Source: Blattamonas nauphoetae (taxonomy: Eukaryota > Preaxostyla > Oxymonadida). From it: a stretch of DNA of 64,000 bases. The stretch is taken from the NCBI GenBank assembly GCA_033064195.1, contig JARBJD010000331.1, forward strand, positions 1-64,000. Reading direction: 5' to 3'. This document shows positions 45,482 to 57,693 of this stretch, piece after piece. Position numbers and translations under genes: made by a program. Each line of letters begins with the position of its first letter. The first letter of the stretch is position 1. Under the pieces are notes generated by a model, which ran no database searches, was not told the DNA's origin, and was given only the letters and a program-made list of their open reading frames with translations.

Positions 45482-48237
45482 GTGTCAGTGTATTTTCTTC
45501 TTGAAATGAAATTTAGGAATTATCGTCAGATCAATCACATGATTTCACTCTTATTTTCAGACTTTCATGACTCATTTGATCAGAAAAAACAGGTATGGGC
45601 AATTGATCTAAGTCATTTCTCGGATCTCACTGAAATAGTGATCGCGGAGATCCAACCTTCGTTGAATGAACGAATCATCGAATGGACCGTGGTTCAGTCT
45701 GTGTTTTCTTTTCACTTCAGTTCATTTTAGAATTGGATGGGAACACAATATTTGAATATCAGGAAGTGATTGAAAAGCAAAATTCTGTTCCTTCAGCCAT
45801 TGCGGTGCGAGCAAGATACATCAAAACGAAAGCTCCCTTCCAGAAGGGACGCATTTTGTTTCTATGCAGACACGTGGACGACAGTGGGGGGATTTGTCGG
45901 TATATATCAAGAAAAAGCACTTGGGATCCTCGTCAAATTCATCAATATAAAAACAAGAATCCTGAAAAACAACAACAAATTGCAGTTTATGATAAGTTCA
46001 CACAGTTTGAACATAAACTGTACAAATTCTGTTCACGGCACACTGTTTCGTACAATGCAGCAGGTTCTGATGACTTTCGAGACCTGGCAAACGAACTAAT
46101 CCAAGTTGGAAAACGGTCAAACCACCAAGAAATCAGTCTCTGCAAAAAAACGCTGAATCGACGCCGCATTCAGGACAGATTAGGTAAATTTGGACAAAAA
46201 GTTATTCTTGATGCACTGACGGCAAGACGCGGTCTTTGTGGAAGCGGTGTGATTGATGGTGGAAAAGTTGGGCCTCTTCATTTTCTCCTCGCGATTTTTG
46301 TGGCCCCTCAGACAACTTTTGAGCCTCTACTTATCCACACATCTAATGCGGAAGATGATTTGAATGCCTTGTTCTATGCCAATTTTGCCGCGGAGAGTTC
46401 AGCTATTCTAATCAAACATGGGATCAAAGTTATTGGATTTGTTGCTGACAATGCGATTGCTCTCCAAAATGGGCTCAGAATTGTGGATCAAATTGACCGA
46501 ACTCCTCAACCAGAAGCGCTCCAACAAACTGTCAAACAAACATCGACACCTCTGGTAGGCCGATGCCACAATCACCTATTGGACCTTGCGTGGACTGACG
46601 CTAAGCTATTCTCACCTCACCTCAAAATCATATTGGAGACTCTCCACAACTGCACACGTGTATTTCCTCCGAATGTATCGAAACAAATCGGTTCATCCCC
46701 ACCAACTTTCTCCCCAACTCGATGGCTGGATGAGATCCGGCCAGTCTCATGGTACTCTGCTCACTACACAGCCTTTCCGACTCTATCAGATTCTGAAGTT
46801 CAATTCTTTAAGGAAATTTCAGAAATTCAAAAAATCTTGCAGCCACTGTATCAAATGAAGAATAAGTTCGGAGAGCGATCCTGTGTCATTTCCAATGTGT
46901 TTCCAATCGTTGTCCGGACAATGCAGACAATTTTACAGAACCTTGCAGACTCACCGACTCGATGGAAAGAGATTGGTGATGTTGTCATTGACTGTCTCTT
47001 TTTACGATTCTTCTGCAATTCAACTTCATCACTGATGCTATTCTGCTACTCTCTGACAAGGGAAGGACGAGATTCCTACCACACCGACTGTTCCATTCTC
47101 AGCTCCTCCCTCGACGTACCAAGTCCCTTTACACCGCTTGACCTCGTCTTTGACGAGATAGACACAGAACCCGAATGGATTGATCTGTGCGAAGACGATC
47201 AGGAGACACTATCTGATGTTGAAATGAGAGGACGAGCTGCACGAAGGGAGAAATGAAAGGAGAGACAACGTGATGCACAAGTGCTGAAATCCACCTCTCC
47301 AGAGATTTGTGACATGCCCCCCATCCTCCCAACCAAACGAGCCCATTCCGGAGAAGATCCCATCTCTGATGTCCTTTTTGATGGTCCTGTCCCATCGGCG
47401 ACGAAAGTTAGCAAGGAACAAACACACACCATCGCCACCTCTCTTCCACAGCTTCTTCCACTTCATCCACTCTCATCTCTCTATATTCCACGAACAGGTC
47501 AACTCTCCATGACCATGTTCACGTATCCACGACCAAAACACTCGATTGAGGCAACACCGGAACCTCAGATTCCACAAGCCACTCAAAGTGTCATCAATAC
47601 GGGACTGTCCGGTCAAAATCCGCAATCTTCGTCTAATCCCTCACTATCAACTCATGTTTCCCCCATCCGTCCACCTTCGCACCATCCAATCACTCAGAAC
47701 AGAAAAGCACTATTCGGCACTCTCATCTCAGAAATTGTCTACTCACCTCCTCAACGACACATGAGGGCAGTCAAAACTGGGTTTCAAATCCCTAGCATTG
47801 CAACATTGGGTGACGATTCTCAATCAGAAGAAGTTCTGCCAGATGAACTTCCACATTCTCCGAGTCTTGTTCTGTTATCGAATCTTCGGTCCTTCCACAC
47901 AGAAATTTATGATGGATTCACTATGACTGCACACTCTGTATTTCGGACAATTCCCGCAAGTTTGGCAGAGGAATTTGATGTATGGCTCAATCATGAAGAG
48001 GCACACTCGGAAAAGATTACAGTTGACAGATTTCAGACGTTTTGGAGACAATATCGGGATTATTCAAAAGCTGAAGCTCTCTGTGACTGTGCGCTCACAA
48101 TGGGAGCTATGGTCGCGTCGGAAATTGAATGTGAGAGATATTTCTCGCATATCAAGAGAACATTCTCTCCTTCCCGCAGAAGGATGCGACCTGAGCAGAT
48201 ACTCCATGAGCTGGCCGTGGCATTTCACAGCAAGTGA
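45482..48237 (+). CDS. hAT transposase of the 5.07-kb element, one in-frame stop
   Basis: The main frame runs from about 45730 to 48237 with a single TGA at 47254-47256 (ARREK*KERQRD). An N-terminal piece (45482-45600, MSVYFLLEMKFRNYRQ) may be joined by a short intron, since GTATGGGCAA follows CAG and an AG lies before TGATCGCG. Core features: VIDGGKVGPLHFLLAIF (first Asp region), VIGFVADNAIAL (second Asp), VGRCHNHLLDLAW (Cys..His), SPTRWLDEIRP, and the dimerisation block ASEIECERYFSHIKRTFSPS with LHELAVAF at the end. The acidic Pro/Ser-rich stretch at 47100-47900 is an insert before that block. If TGA is a real stop, the product is non-functional. Confidence 0.8.
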
Positions 48238-48594
48238 ATCATTGAGTAGTTCAAAGTGTCTGAGGCAAGTCCTTAAGTTTCACACCGTGTAGCCACTGGT
48301 TCCATTCCTGGAGACGATAATCATTATCATTCACCATCTTGTTTTCTAACTTTGACGTGTTTTATTGACCAGAGTTTTGGTGAGGTAAAAAAAACTTGGT
48401 TTATGAAGTATTGACACTCCCTAAAGACTCCCACACGATCACATCTGCACTCGCAAACAGGAAGAGTATTTTTTGAGGCTTATCCCCAAATCCCACAAGA
48501 GTTGTGTGGTTATCTACCGACACAATCATTTCCTCTTCGCTTTTTACCTTTTGAACCCTTGCTAGGATGTACTGTTCGATTGGCTATTCGTTTC

Positions 48595-50245
48595 TCATCG
48601 GCTGAGGGACCATCTTTGGGAGGGTGCCCGTGTCTTCAAATGCAATGCATTTTTGCTTCTGTCGATGGCATTCTCGGAGAGAACCACTTGAGATGATTGG
48701 AGCGAGTTTGTCGCGAAGTAGGAAGCAACATTGATAACTCCACCAGAGAGACCGAATTGGTGGCCTGACACTGAGTTGGAGAGAATGAAGTTGTGTGTGA
48801 TGAAGACAAACCGCGAGTCCCCTTCGAGTCCTGTTTCGGATGATTCGTGAGTGACAAGAAGGGCTGGCCTTGTTCCTTCAGGTGTGATGTTATTGAGATG
48901 ATTTTGGTTGAACGTGGAGACTTTCTCGCAATCCATTTCATCTGATGAAATCAGCGACAACGGCGTCTCTAACGAAGTGCAAGCGAAGAGTCTGCCTCCA
49001 AACAGTGCGTGGTTCGACTTCAGGGTGCACTGCTCCAGAACGATGGAGCCGACTACATCACCCGCAGCTGTTTCTCCAAACATCGACAGTCCAATCTCTC
49101 CTTCATCCGAAGCGTGGCAGAAACATATCTCGAGTCTGGAGATAGTCAGAGTCGATTTGCTTTGGAGCCTTGTTTTCCTGTTTCGATGACAGTGGTCCTT
49201 CATCATCCTTCCTCCAATCACGAAGACTTGTTTGTGGAGACACCATCAATCTGGAAAGACTAGTCTGATCATATCCCTCCCATATTCCTGCTGGAGCAGT
49301 ACTAGTCGAATCTTACAAATTTGGAGCACACCGTCACTGTTGTAGAGATGCCGATGACACCTCTCTCTCCGTTGGATGAGCGGCTGGGGCTGTTTGCGCG
49401 GGCTGGATCGATGGATGGCTGAAACTCATTTCGATCGATCCTACATCCTTCAAGAAGAAGTTAGAGGCAACACAGTCACTTGAGAGGAGCTTCATGGGAA
49501 TGAAAGAGAAGGCACGATAGCATGAGTACCTTGGCTGGAAGTTCATCTCTGCTGTATTATTCACTGACTTTAAGCCGTTCATTTCAACGTGCTCCACTCT
49601 TTCTGCGTTGACACTGCACCCAAACCCAGACAAGCGGTCATCAAAGTCTGTTGGATCTTTCTGAGAGAAGTCAAGGTGAAAGGTGCAGCACATTGCTGTG
49701 GAAGGTCGATGACCCAATTGACATGTTAGCAACGTTGATAGCTTTGACATATCCTCCCCAGATCCTGTCGAACGAGCATGTTTTCGTCTCCACTTCCTTC
49801 GTGCAGAACACTGAGATGATCGTTGTCTCAAATTGAATTTGAGGCACATGAGACTTGGCGTGGCCTGTTTTTGGCGATCTGCGTTTTCCTTGGAGATGGC
49901 TGTTGATTCGAGTCCGTCTCTCGAAGTTGTCGACTGTGTTGTCCTCTTCTGGAGTCGTAATGTTGCACCCAACGATGGAAATAGTCCCCACTCGTTGGAA
50001 TATACATATTTCATGTGATTTTGAGGATTGAAAGATAGCGGATCTTGGTTGATGTGCATTTGATGAATGATGTGATTCCACAGTCTGACAAGAAGAGTGT
50101 GGAGCGTGATGTGGTGGAAGGGATGATAATGATTCCAGTAGACCCTATGGCTAAGACGGAGCGGTTGATATCGACCGAGCTCTGTGTTGGGAGAAAGGCA
50201 AGTGACACAATGAGGAGGAGAAGAATACAGAGAAATTATGAACAA
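48595..50245 (-). pseudogene. Beta-helix host protein carried inside the hAT
   Basis: Minus-strand coding in shifting frames. A hydrophobic leader (FLCILLLLIVSLAFLPTQSS, 50243-50184) leads to SVLAIGSTGIIIIPSTTSRS and CGITSFIKCTSTKIR, then GTISIVGCNITTPEEDN, AINVANMSIGSSTFHSN, and SIVLEQCTLKSNHALFGGRL with FILSNSVSGHQFGLSGGVIN towards 48620. These are beta-helix motifs of the same style as elsewhere in the window, with signal peptide. Several frame breaks. It lies between the transposase and the right terminal repeat, so it was either captured or the hAT ends jumped around it. Confidence 0.65.
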
Positions 50246-50663
50246 GGCAGTTGTTGCGGAAAAGTTAAAATACCTTTGAATTCAGCTATTCTATAGATTT
50301 CCTGTTCATAGCATGCAATTTAAGATTCTGCTGAGATCAGACCCTTAGAAGAATTCGTGACTGACACTGACCGGGACTTTTGGCCGGTCAGCCAAGCCTA
50401 TGGGGTTTAGGTCTCGTGCTTCAACACTGGTCGAGATTCAAAATGTGTATTGACATTCAAATCGGATCCGGATAAGATCAAACCATAACGAGTGTTTCTT
50501 CACGTTCCGAACAAAATCATGAAACGAAACAACTTGTTCACCAAATGATGTCACATGGCTTAAATTTTGTTCCCGAGTTCTCAAAAAGAGATAAAACAAA
50601 GAGATTCTTATCATTGAAGTGCCAAAAATCAAACACAAATTATCAAAAACGATTTCCCATGTT

Positions 50664-53040
50664 TCAAATGAAGGTTTGTAGATTTGGTGGAGTTGTCCTG
50701 TCCTGAAAGTCGCTGAGGGGATACCATTCTTCTTCTGATATTTCGGCAAACTCCGTAATGGCATCAATTCGGATCGACGTTCCTGGTCCAGCGAGAGAGA
50801 ACTGAATGAGAAAACATGAAAAAAGATGATGACAAGAGATTGAGAAGGTACAGACTCCAATCCTCTGCTTCCGTTCAAATCCAAAAATGCCGTTCTGCCC
50901 AACATTCCCATTCACAAAGAAGTGGCTGATGGTATGTTTTAAGCGTGTGTTCACCCCAATCAACACTCGGTCACCAACTTTGAGTTGAGAGTGACAAGGT
51001 TTGGAAGACAACTTCCATTTATCAATGCGATGAATCATTCCATCAATCGAACAAAGAGCAAATGACGCTGAAGAGAGGGGAAGAGGCATGTGAGATGATA
51101 CGTCGGAATAGTGTCGATTTGGACAATGGCACACCGTCCGTCCCAAATCCGAGTCCTTTTGGACTTTCTGGAATCACAGGACTTTCTCTCTGACAGCCAA
51201 TCATGATCACTCCACACGAACCTGAAGCGAATCACATAAAGAGGAGTAAACTGTTAGTTTGAGGAAGGGCGAGGATGGTGATTGAGACTGACTTGATAGA
51301 CTTGTCTATCTTTCTATCCAACATCACGGTGCTGAACGGTGAGGCGAGTCCATTGATGTCGACAGCCGTGCGAGTGATCACATTTCCCTCAATCTTGAAG
51401 TGCTCCGGATCTCTGAAGAGGAGAGCGGGCATCGAACCTTCTGCTTCTCTCCGAATCGGGAAGTATGATCGTACTATTCTTTCCTTCAGCTTTGGTTCAG
51501 TGTCTGTCCACTTGATCTCTCTCAACATTTCAGTGATTGGAGTGGGTTGGGTGGAGTGGACGATGTTGGTGATTTCGAGTGAAGTTCCCAACATATGAGC
51601 AGAGAACTGAACGAATCAGAAACGAAACGAAGAGCACAGACGCCAATCCTCACCGATTCTGGAATCCCACTCACATAACGTTGACAGGCCTTTCCGTTGA
51701 CGAAGAATTGGACAGTGCGTGGAGTCGAGTCCATGTTCACTTCCATCACGATACGATCGCTCTTCGAGAAACTTGAATGATATCCGATCAAGCGAGTTTG
51801 AGTGCAAATACGGATATTTCCATCTGGCTCGAGACAAACAGAATCTGATGACAAGAAGAGAGATAGGCTAGAGATCATCGATTAGATCAGCAGACTGTTC
51901 ACATCCTTCCCCAAAGCATCTCCGAGTTGAGGCACAGCCATCGAAGAATCGAGAAGTCCAAAGTTGATGAAGCCTTTCTGATCTGGCGAGAAGGATGAGA
52001 GAGATGAGACAAACTAACTGACTCAGCGAGTGTCAGCACAACGAAGGCGACAGAAACGACGCCCTTCGTGATTGGCTCGGAGAACAGAACAGTGCTTGGT
52101 TTGGTTCTTCCATTTTTGTTTGCTCCTTTGTCTGTCCGAGTCAGAACGTTGTTTCGAATGGTGAAGTGTGATTTGTGTGTGAAGAGCAGTTCAGGAAGCT
52201 TCATCTTCGTGAGATGTCTTTTCTTGGTTTCGAAATATGTTTCATACTCATTTGATTGCGTCACTTGGAGTGGTTTGGCAGCTGGCCATTCAATCACTTT
52301 CATCTGATCTGTGAAGGGGCTTCCTCGGTTGAGATGGGTGATTCGATCAAACCGAAGTATCCTTCCCTGGCCCATTGCTGAGAACTGAGGCGGGGACAGG
52401 AGACAAAAGTGAGGGCAGACGAATCGGGGAAAGAGGAAAATAAAAGAGACGAAAGAGGAGAATGGAAGAGACGAAAGAGGAGAATAAATGAGACGAAAGA
52501 GGGGATGGAAGGACAGCACACTCCAACTCGCACTGATTCAGGAAGACCAACAACGATGAGATTGGGGGACTGGTTGTCGACGAAGAACATGGCAGTGCGA
52601 GGATTCGAGTCCATGTTGACTTCGACGACGAGAGGGTGAACGTGGTCGTATTCTTTTGAAAGGGAGAACTTCATCCACTCCCCTGAAATCAGGTTATTCG
52701 AGTGATTCTCCACAGAGAGTGCGATCGAGTCTGAGTTTGAAGAAAAAGAAGAAGAGACGATGTCCATGAGACAAGAGTGCGACGGGATAAGTCGTCACAA
52801 AACAGAGATGAGACACACTTTTGATCTTGCCGAGTGCTTGTCCACCTTTCGGAATTGGTGCCGTTCCATCGATCAGCCCGAAGTGCAAAGTGTTTCCAAA
52901 AGTCCATTTTGTGAGAGAAGTGAACGAAATGGCCACAATTCCTTCAGAAATGGGTTCGGAGAGGAGGAAGGAGCTCCAGAGTGGCTGAACATATGAAGAC
53001 TGTTTCGTCGTGGTCAGCATCGAACGCGACAGTTGCCTGC
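50664..53040 (-). CDS. Kinase/SPRY multi-domain gene, 3' part (split)
   Basis: Seven or eight exons with short GT-AG introns encode three copies of an SPRY-like module. Each copy has an entry block (LLFRDPEHFKIEGNVITRT), a SEPISEGIVAISF strand, a FGLIDGTAPIPKGGQALG loop, a VVEVNMDSNPRTAMFFVDN block, a GLPESVR turn, and a final GFSAMGQGRILRFDRI strand split by an intron after the Gly codon in all copies. The end is PPNLQTFI at 50664. All exons read cleanly once introns are removed. The upstream edge at 53040 (GRQLSRSMLTTT) starts in mid-module, directly at a 4.65-kb insertion; the missing front is found at 57694. Confidence 0.75.
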
Positions 53041-53450
53041 CTTTGTAACAAACCGAGGTTCCTCTGATATTGAGAAGTGGTCCGAAGTAAGGGATTCGGT
53101 CCAAATAGGACCAATGAGAACAAGAACACTTCAAAACTTAGAAGATTCTGGTCACCTTACATTTTCCAATCATCAGGGCGAACCCATGAAGAAAGGGTCA
53201 GTCGCGATGCGACGAAAGAGGAAACAAAAACTATTATATGCTTGCAACAGAAAATCCCCAACGGAGAGCAAAAACTGTTGCAAGTCTTTGTAAAGAGAGT
53301 TCCAAAGGGAACTGGTAAACTGGCCCCTGCCCCTCGCGGCTTGTGGTAGCAGGTCATCAGAGGAACCTCGGTTTGTTACAAGCACCGCCCTTCCAGTAGG
53401 TGCTGTTCAAACCTCGGTCCCTCTGATATTGAGACTTGAAAGGAACAGAA
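53041..53450 (+). repeat. Repeat family R1, copy 2
   Basis: Same layout as copy 1: left arm TTGTAACAAACCGAGGTTCC (53043), complementary arm GGAACCTCGGTTTGTTACAA ending at 53381, hairpin GCACCGCCCTTCCAGTAGGTGC, then CAAACCTCGGTCCCTCTGAT. Relative to copy 1, GGCCCC in the left arm is GGTTCC here and the opposite arm has changed to match. Confidence 0.7.
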
Positions 53451-53523
53451 AGAAAATAAGTGATAGATGAGCTGAAAAGAAAAGCATCCATTATCTTGGG
53501 TTTCACTCTTTGGACCATGCTCG

Positions 53524-56500
53524 TCAGAGAGACCGTGACTCCTTCGAAAGGGCTGCCACAGGCCGCAGAGTAGTCTTGATTACGTGGTTGACGAGAAATG
53601 TATGGCGGTATCGCAGTTCTGACATCTGTAGCCTTCTGATCAGACTCATTCTGGTCGGTGTACTGTCGCCGTGAAGCATCGAGAAGAGACGATTCATCGC
53701 AGGTTGATGTTTATCCAACATATTTCTCGGTGTGTACTCGATGAGTGTGGGTGAAAGCGTTTGGAGGCTTGGTCCCATTCGGACTCGAGTCTCGAGTCAG
53801 CAGCTGTTGGAGCGAGAGAGTCGTTCAGTACTCATTGCATGAGGTGCGATATATTGCAGGTAATCCGAAAGATGTGACCATGCAAGCCCTTTCTCGTTGT
53901 TTCCAGGTTCGGTTGCTAAGTCGATGGTTGGATCCGTTGTTTTCAGGACTGTCCCTTCAGAGTGATGTCGTTTCCTTGTTCCCAATCTGTCGCGACTTCA
54001 GTGAGTGAATTCAGGAAAAAAACTGACGCGGCCGCTCGTTTGGATGCCCAAGATCGTCGTCCGTTGACTGTGAGATTGGTGAAGTTTGTGTTCGTCATTT
54101 GAACGAAACAGATCGCTGTTTGTCTTCTTCCGATAACCTTAGAGGTGATGAATACATCTCCCCTTCAATGGAGGTTCTTTCCCTGTCCGTTGATTGTATG
54201 GGGAGTACTTGTGGTCGAGTCCTTCTTCCCGAATTTCAGCTGCAGTGGAACGGCTTCGAATAGTGACAAGTCGCCAACCATTGTGATTTTCACAGTTCAC
54301 CCGTTTCCATCGAATTGGTAGAGTCAGCATTTATTGACAACAGGTGAGACACTGTGCCTTCGCAAAGGTGACGGGCGAATTCGCTGCTAGTTCGTCGTGG
54401 TGGACGAGAAATTCTTCTTCTATCATCTGACCGTCCAGTTATTCGAACCGAGATCACGCGTGTGTTCTTCGAAGGCGTAATGATCTTTGTGGACGAGTAC
54501 GTCTTCCCCAAGTTTAGTCGAATAGACTTTGTTGTTGAATGATGCGTCGTGGTGATTGGACAAGCTTGGTCTGTCCACTGCGATCGTCAAAGTGGACTCA
54601 GTCATAATACTAGACACCATTTCTTCCCTCGAATGAAGCTGAGCAAGACGGTGAGCGAACGATCATGTCTCGGATAATTACTGTCCATACATGATCAAGT
54701 CGAATGCTTCATGAGTCTGCTTGATACCCCGATGTGTTCAGTGCCAAACAATATGATGACAGTTCGCCAATTGTCACTGCGACTAACCGCAGTCTTTGAC
54801 AAGGATATCGTTCACTACTCTCTCAAACGACCATGATAATGCCACGGAGATATTTGTCCTGACATGTACAAGGTTCCACAGATGAGAGCGGTGAGATGAT
54901 ATGGGCGAGAGGGTGAGGGCGATTGATAGTTCGTCGGGCTTGAACAGAAATGGTTTGTGACGGAACGAGAGTTCTTTTAGATCCGAGTAATTACCGGTGC
55001 GGCGAGTTGGAGTTCTCTTTGAGCAGAGAAGCCCCTTTGGGTCAGAATGGAGTCTCACTGCTGTGAACCGTTGAACGCAGATGAGCAGACGTCCTTCACA
55101 TGAACCCTCAGAAGTACCTCTTATTGAATAAGAGTTCAGTTGAATGACTCTGTCGAAATCAGAGAGTCCTTGGCAAACACCTTGTCATCTTTCTGAATCG
55201 AAACGTCGACTGATTTGTTGTTGATGGTTACGCAATGTATTTATTTGGTTACTTCGTTCCCTGTCAGATTGGGAGATCTTTCGTGATGAAGATGGATGAA
55301 TTGCTTTTCCCTCCATGTTCAGACGCTGCCATAACACTTCATTGAAGCACGACTGGAGAATTCTCACTGCACTGTGGAGAACAGCTGCCACTGCCGTCTC
55401 CATGCTGCCATCATCGATGACGGGGAACACTGATCGAGCTTCGAGATGGAGAGGTCAAAGATGGGTGACAACTTCGCTCGCTACATCTTTGTCCTCCATC
55501 GATAGTCTGAATCGCGGCAACTGGAACTTGAGTTGCGTGGCGACCTGCTTCCAGATCTGTCCGACCTTGACTGGCTCAGAGGGACGCCATTGGAACTGTT
55601 TTGTTTAACTCAGCCAGATTTGATTGGGATTGGTACAGGAGTCTCCCCGTTGGAGCGAATGCAATTTGGTTGTCTGAGGTCGGCTCCTCAAGTGAGGCAG
55701 TCAGATTGTGAAATAGGACGAGCGGTTGGTCAGTCGTTGATGTGAAGTCTGAGTCTGGTATCGGCTTCAACGATGGAAAAATCTCCAGATCTTGTCAGAG
55801 TCAGCCATTCTGACCGCGATTTAGGTCCTCGAGAACAAGCCAGCGCTGAAAATCAGGGAGGGGTATCAATTCGTCTATTCGCCCAGTGAATGTTTTCGTG
55901 GAGCAACGCTACTTCGTGCTCTTCCTCCTTTGACGATGATGCATCTGCGGGGTCAAAAATGCTGGGAGGGTAATGATGTTCTTTAGTTGTACCGAATGAG
56001 GACTGCTCATTGAGTCTGGTTGGTCGTAAGAGACTCTTCGTGACGAAAGGCGACCGATCTGTGTCCTAGAAGCGCTTGATGTCCAGTCGAGTCCGGGATT
56101 CTCTAAAACGAGGATCCCTTTTGCTTTAAGCTCCCTGCCAACAATTGATGCCAGATATTGCTGCCTTTGTCGGATTGAGGGAATTTTTCCTCACGAGGTG
56201 CGGCTCAAGGGCGCGAAATGAATCTGTTTGTAACCTGGTTGATCTGGGTGTTATTTTTCCGGAAGAGTGTTCGCATCGGTGAAACACCATGCCGACGAAG
56301 TGGAATTGGTTATTAGGAAGGTTCTAGCGTGACCGGAACGTGAGCTTTGAACATCTCCGATTCGTCGAAGATGACCTGTCCACTCCACATAAAAGACTCT
56401 CTATTTGCTGAACAATCATCAATGTTTCGCATGTTTCCTCCATTGCTGAGGATCTTGTTTGTTCCCATGGCAGCTCAGACCACTTTGATGCTGAATCACG

Positions 56501-57000
56501 CATGATATGTGTGGGCACTTCTGGAGTCCTAGCCAATCGAATTCCTGACCGTGTGTGGAGTCAAATAGTATAGAGGTTGTAAAAGTCGATATCTGCCGCA
56601 CAATTGTTTGGGAATCAATGTCTTGATTCCATGGTTCGGATGATGACCCTCGACGTGTGACGCGGCTGTATACACCCCGCTTTCATTTCATAGGTTATGG
56701 AGATCGACCCCTAGTCGTTGCTTTCTTGCTGTATACGGTTAATCTCTCCTCAGATTGAGTCGACATGCGTCTAGGCGTCTCGAATGGTCTAACTCAATAT
56801 TGTTCTGGCTTGAACGTGTTAAGTGACCCAGCAGGTGTTTCTGGACACCTCGTACACTGTCAGAGGTGTTGCTTGAGTGAAGGTCTTGGTTTGGAAACTC
56901 CGGACCGTTGGAAAAGTTGGGCTGTGCTGATGTCGCGAATAAAGGATTGGTCAAGCATAGATCCAACAAAAGGCTAATATTTCAATATCTTAGAAACATT
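53524..57000 (-). pseudogene. Decayed coding remnants inside the insertion
   Basis: Only short minus-strand frames, such as TLTIAVDRPSLSNHHDASFN (54590) and FTSTTDQPLVLFHNLTASLE (55740), in the style of extracellular beta proteins, plus a + frame at 57157 MNLNAFEMNWMIIFVFIIFT that resembles a signal peptide. No intact gene. The two strands suggest fragments of more than one old gene. Confidence 0.3.
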
Positions 57001-57599
57001 TTTCCTCCTCTACTCATTCATATCAGCAGGTTTTTCCGCATGTTCGTCATGCCTGGAATCGGACGTTGCGTCCGATAGATAAGTGAACTCCGAAGTGCCG
57101 GAGTTGAATGTAAACTTGTTGTTCTTTTCGTATCTTCAACCCTTCCTCCTTCAAAATGAATCTGAACGCATTTGAGATGAATTGGATGATCATCTTTGTC
57201 TTCATCATTTTCACTGCAAGTCCGTCAAAGAAGGGAGGTTTCGCCCAGGAAGGAGGACTATCCTGGTGAAAGGAGGCATATACATCGTCAGAAGGGAGAC
57301 TTGTTGATTCTGAAGAATTTTGTGATCAAGTCTTTGGAAAGCCGCCTGGAAGGTTGTTACTTCGAGCTTTTGCCTCATTGGGGCGAAATAGTGGATTGAT
57401 AATGAGTGCGAGATAATTGGAGGGCTGGAGAAACGAGAAACGAGGATTGAACCGGTTGAATCCTCGATTCGTTTGTCATAAAAATGTGAATCGATTCTAC
57501 GTCTCGTAGGTCACCTACATCTTGTCGGAGAGCTTCTTGCGGAATTTCGACAAAGAGTATCGTGAAGGAGGAAGGAAATTTCTGAAGTGTTCATAATCA

Positions 57600-57693
57600 T
57601 TGTGTTCATCTTGGACCGAATCCCTTACTTCGGACCACTTCTCAATATCAGAGGGACCGAGGTTTGAACAGCACCTACTGGAAGGGCGGTGCT
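57600..57693 (-). repeat. Repeat family R1, copy 3 (partial)
   Basis: Reads on the minus strand CACCGCCCTTCCAGTAGGTG, TTCAAACCTCGGTCCC, TCTGATATTGAGAAGTGG, TCCGAAGTAAGGGATTCGG. It abuts the host exon directly after FRVE and so marks the right edge of the 4.65-kb insertion. Confidence 0.7.

Larger units (their letters stand above)
45334..50400 (+). mobile_element. hAT element, 5.07 kb, with transposase and beta-helix cargo
   Basis: Terminal inverted repeats TAGGCTTGGCTGACCGGC (45334) and GCCGGTCAGCCAAGCCTA (ending 50400), with a perfect 8-bp direct repeat TGGGGTTT on both sides (45326-45333 and 50401-50408). Subterminal motifs (CACTGACCGGTCAG, ACTGACGGTCACTGACCGG on the left; CACTGACCGGGACTTTTGG on the right) match the ends of the 41404-43457 element. 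The left half holds the transposase; the right half holds a beta-helix gene on the other strand. The perfect duplication suggests recent insertion. Confidence 0.92.
53041..57693. mobile_element. 4.65-kb insertion bordered by inverted R1 copies
   Basis: Interrupts one SPRY module of the kinase gene: the host frame stops at FSDPSHFRVE (57694) and resumes at GRQLSRSML (53040). The left border (+) and right border (-) share AACC, then CCTCTGATATTGAGAAGTGG, then TCCGAAGTAAGGGATTCGG over about 55 bp, so they form terminal inverted repeats. The inside carries no transposase I can recognise. No clear target duplication was seen. A composite mobile element, or a block flanked by two R1 insertions, would both fit. 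Confidence 0.6.
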
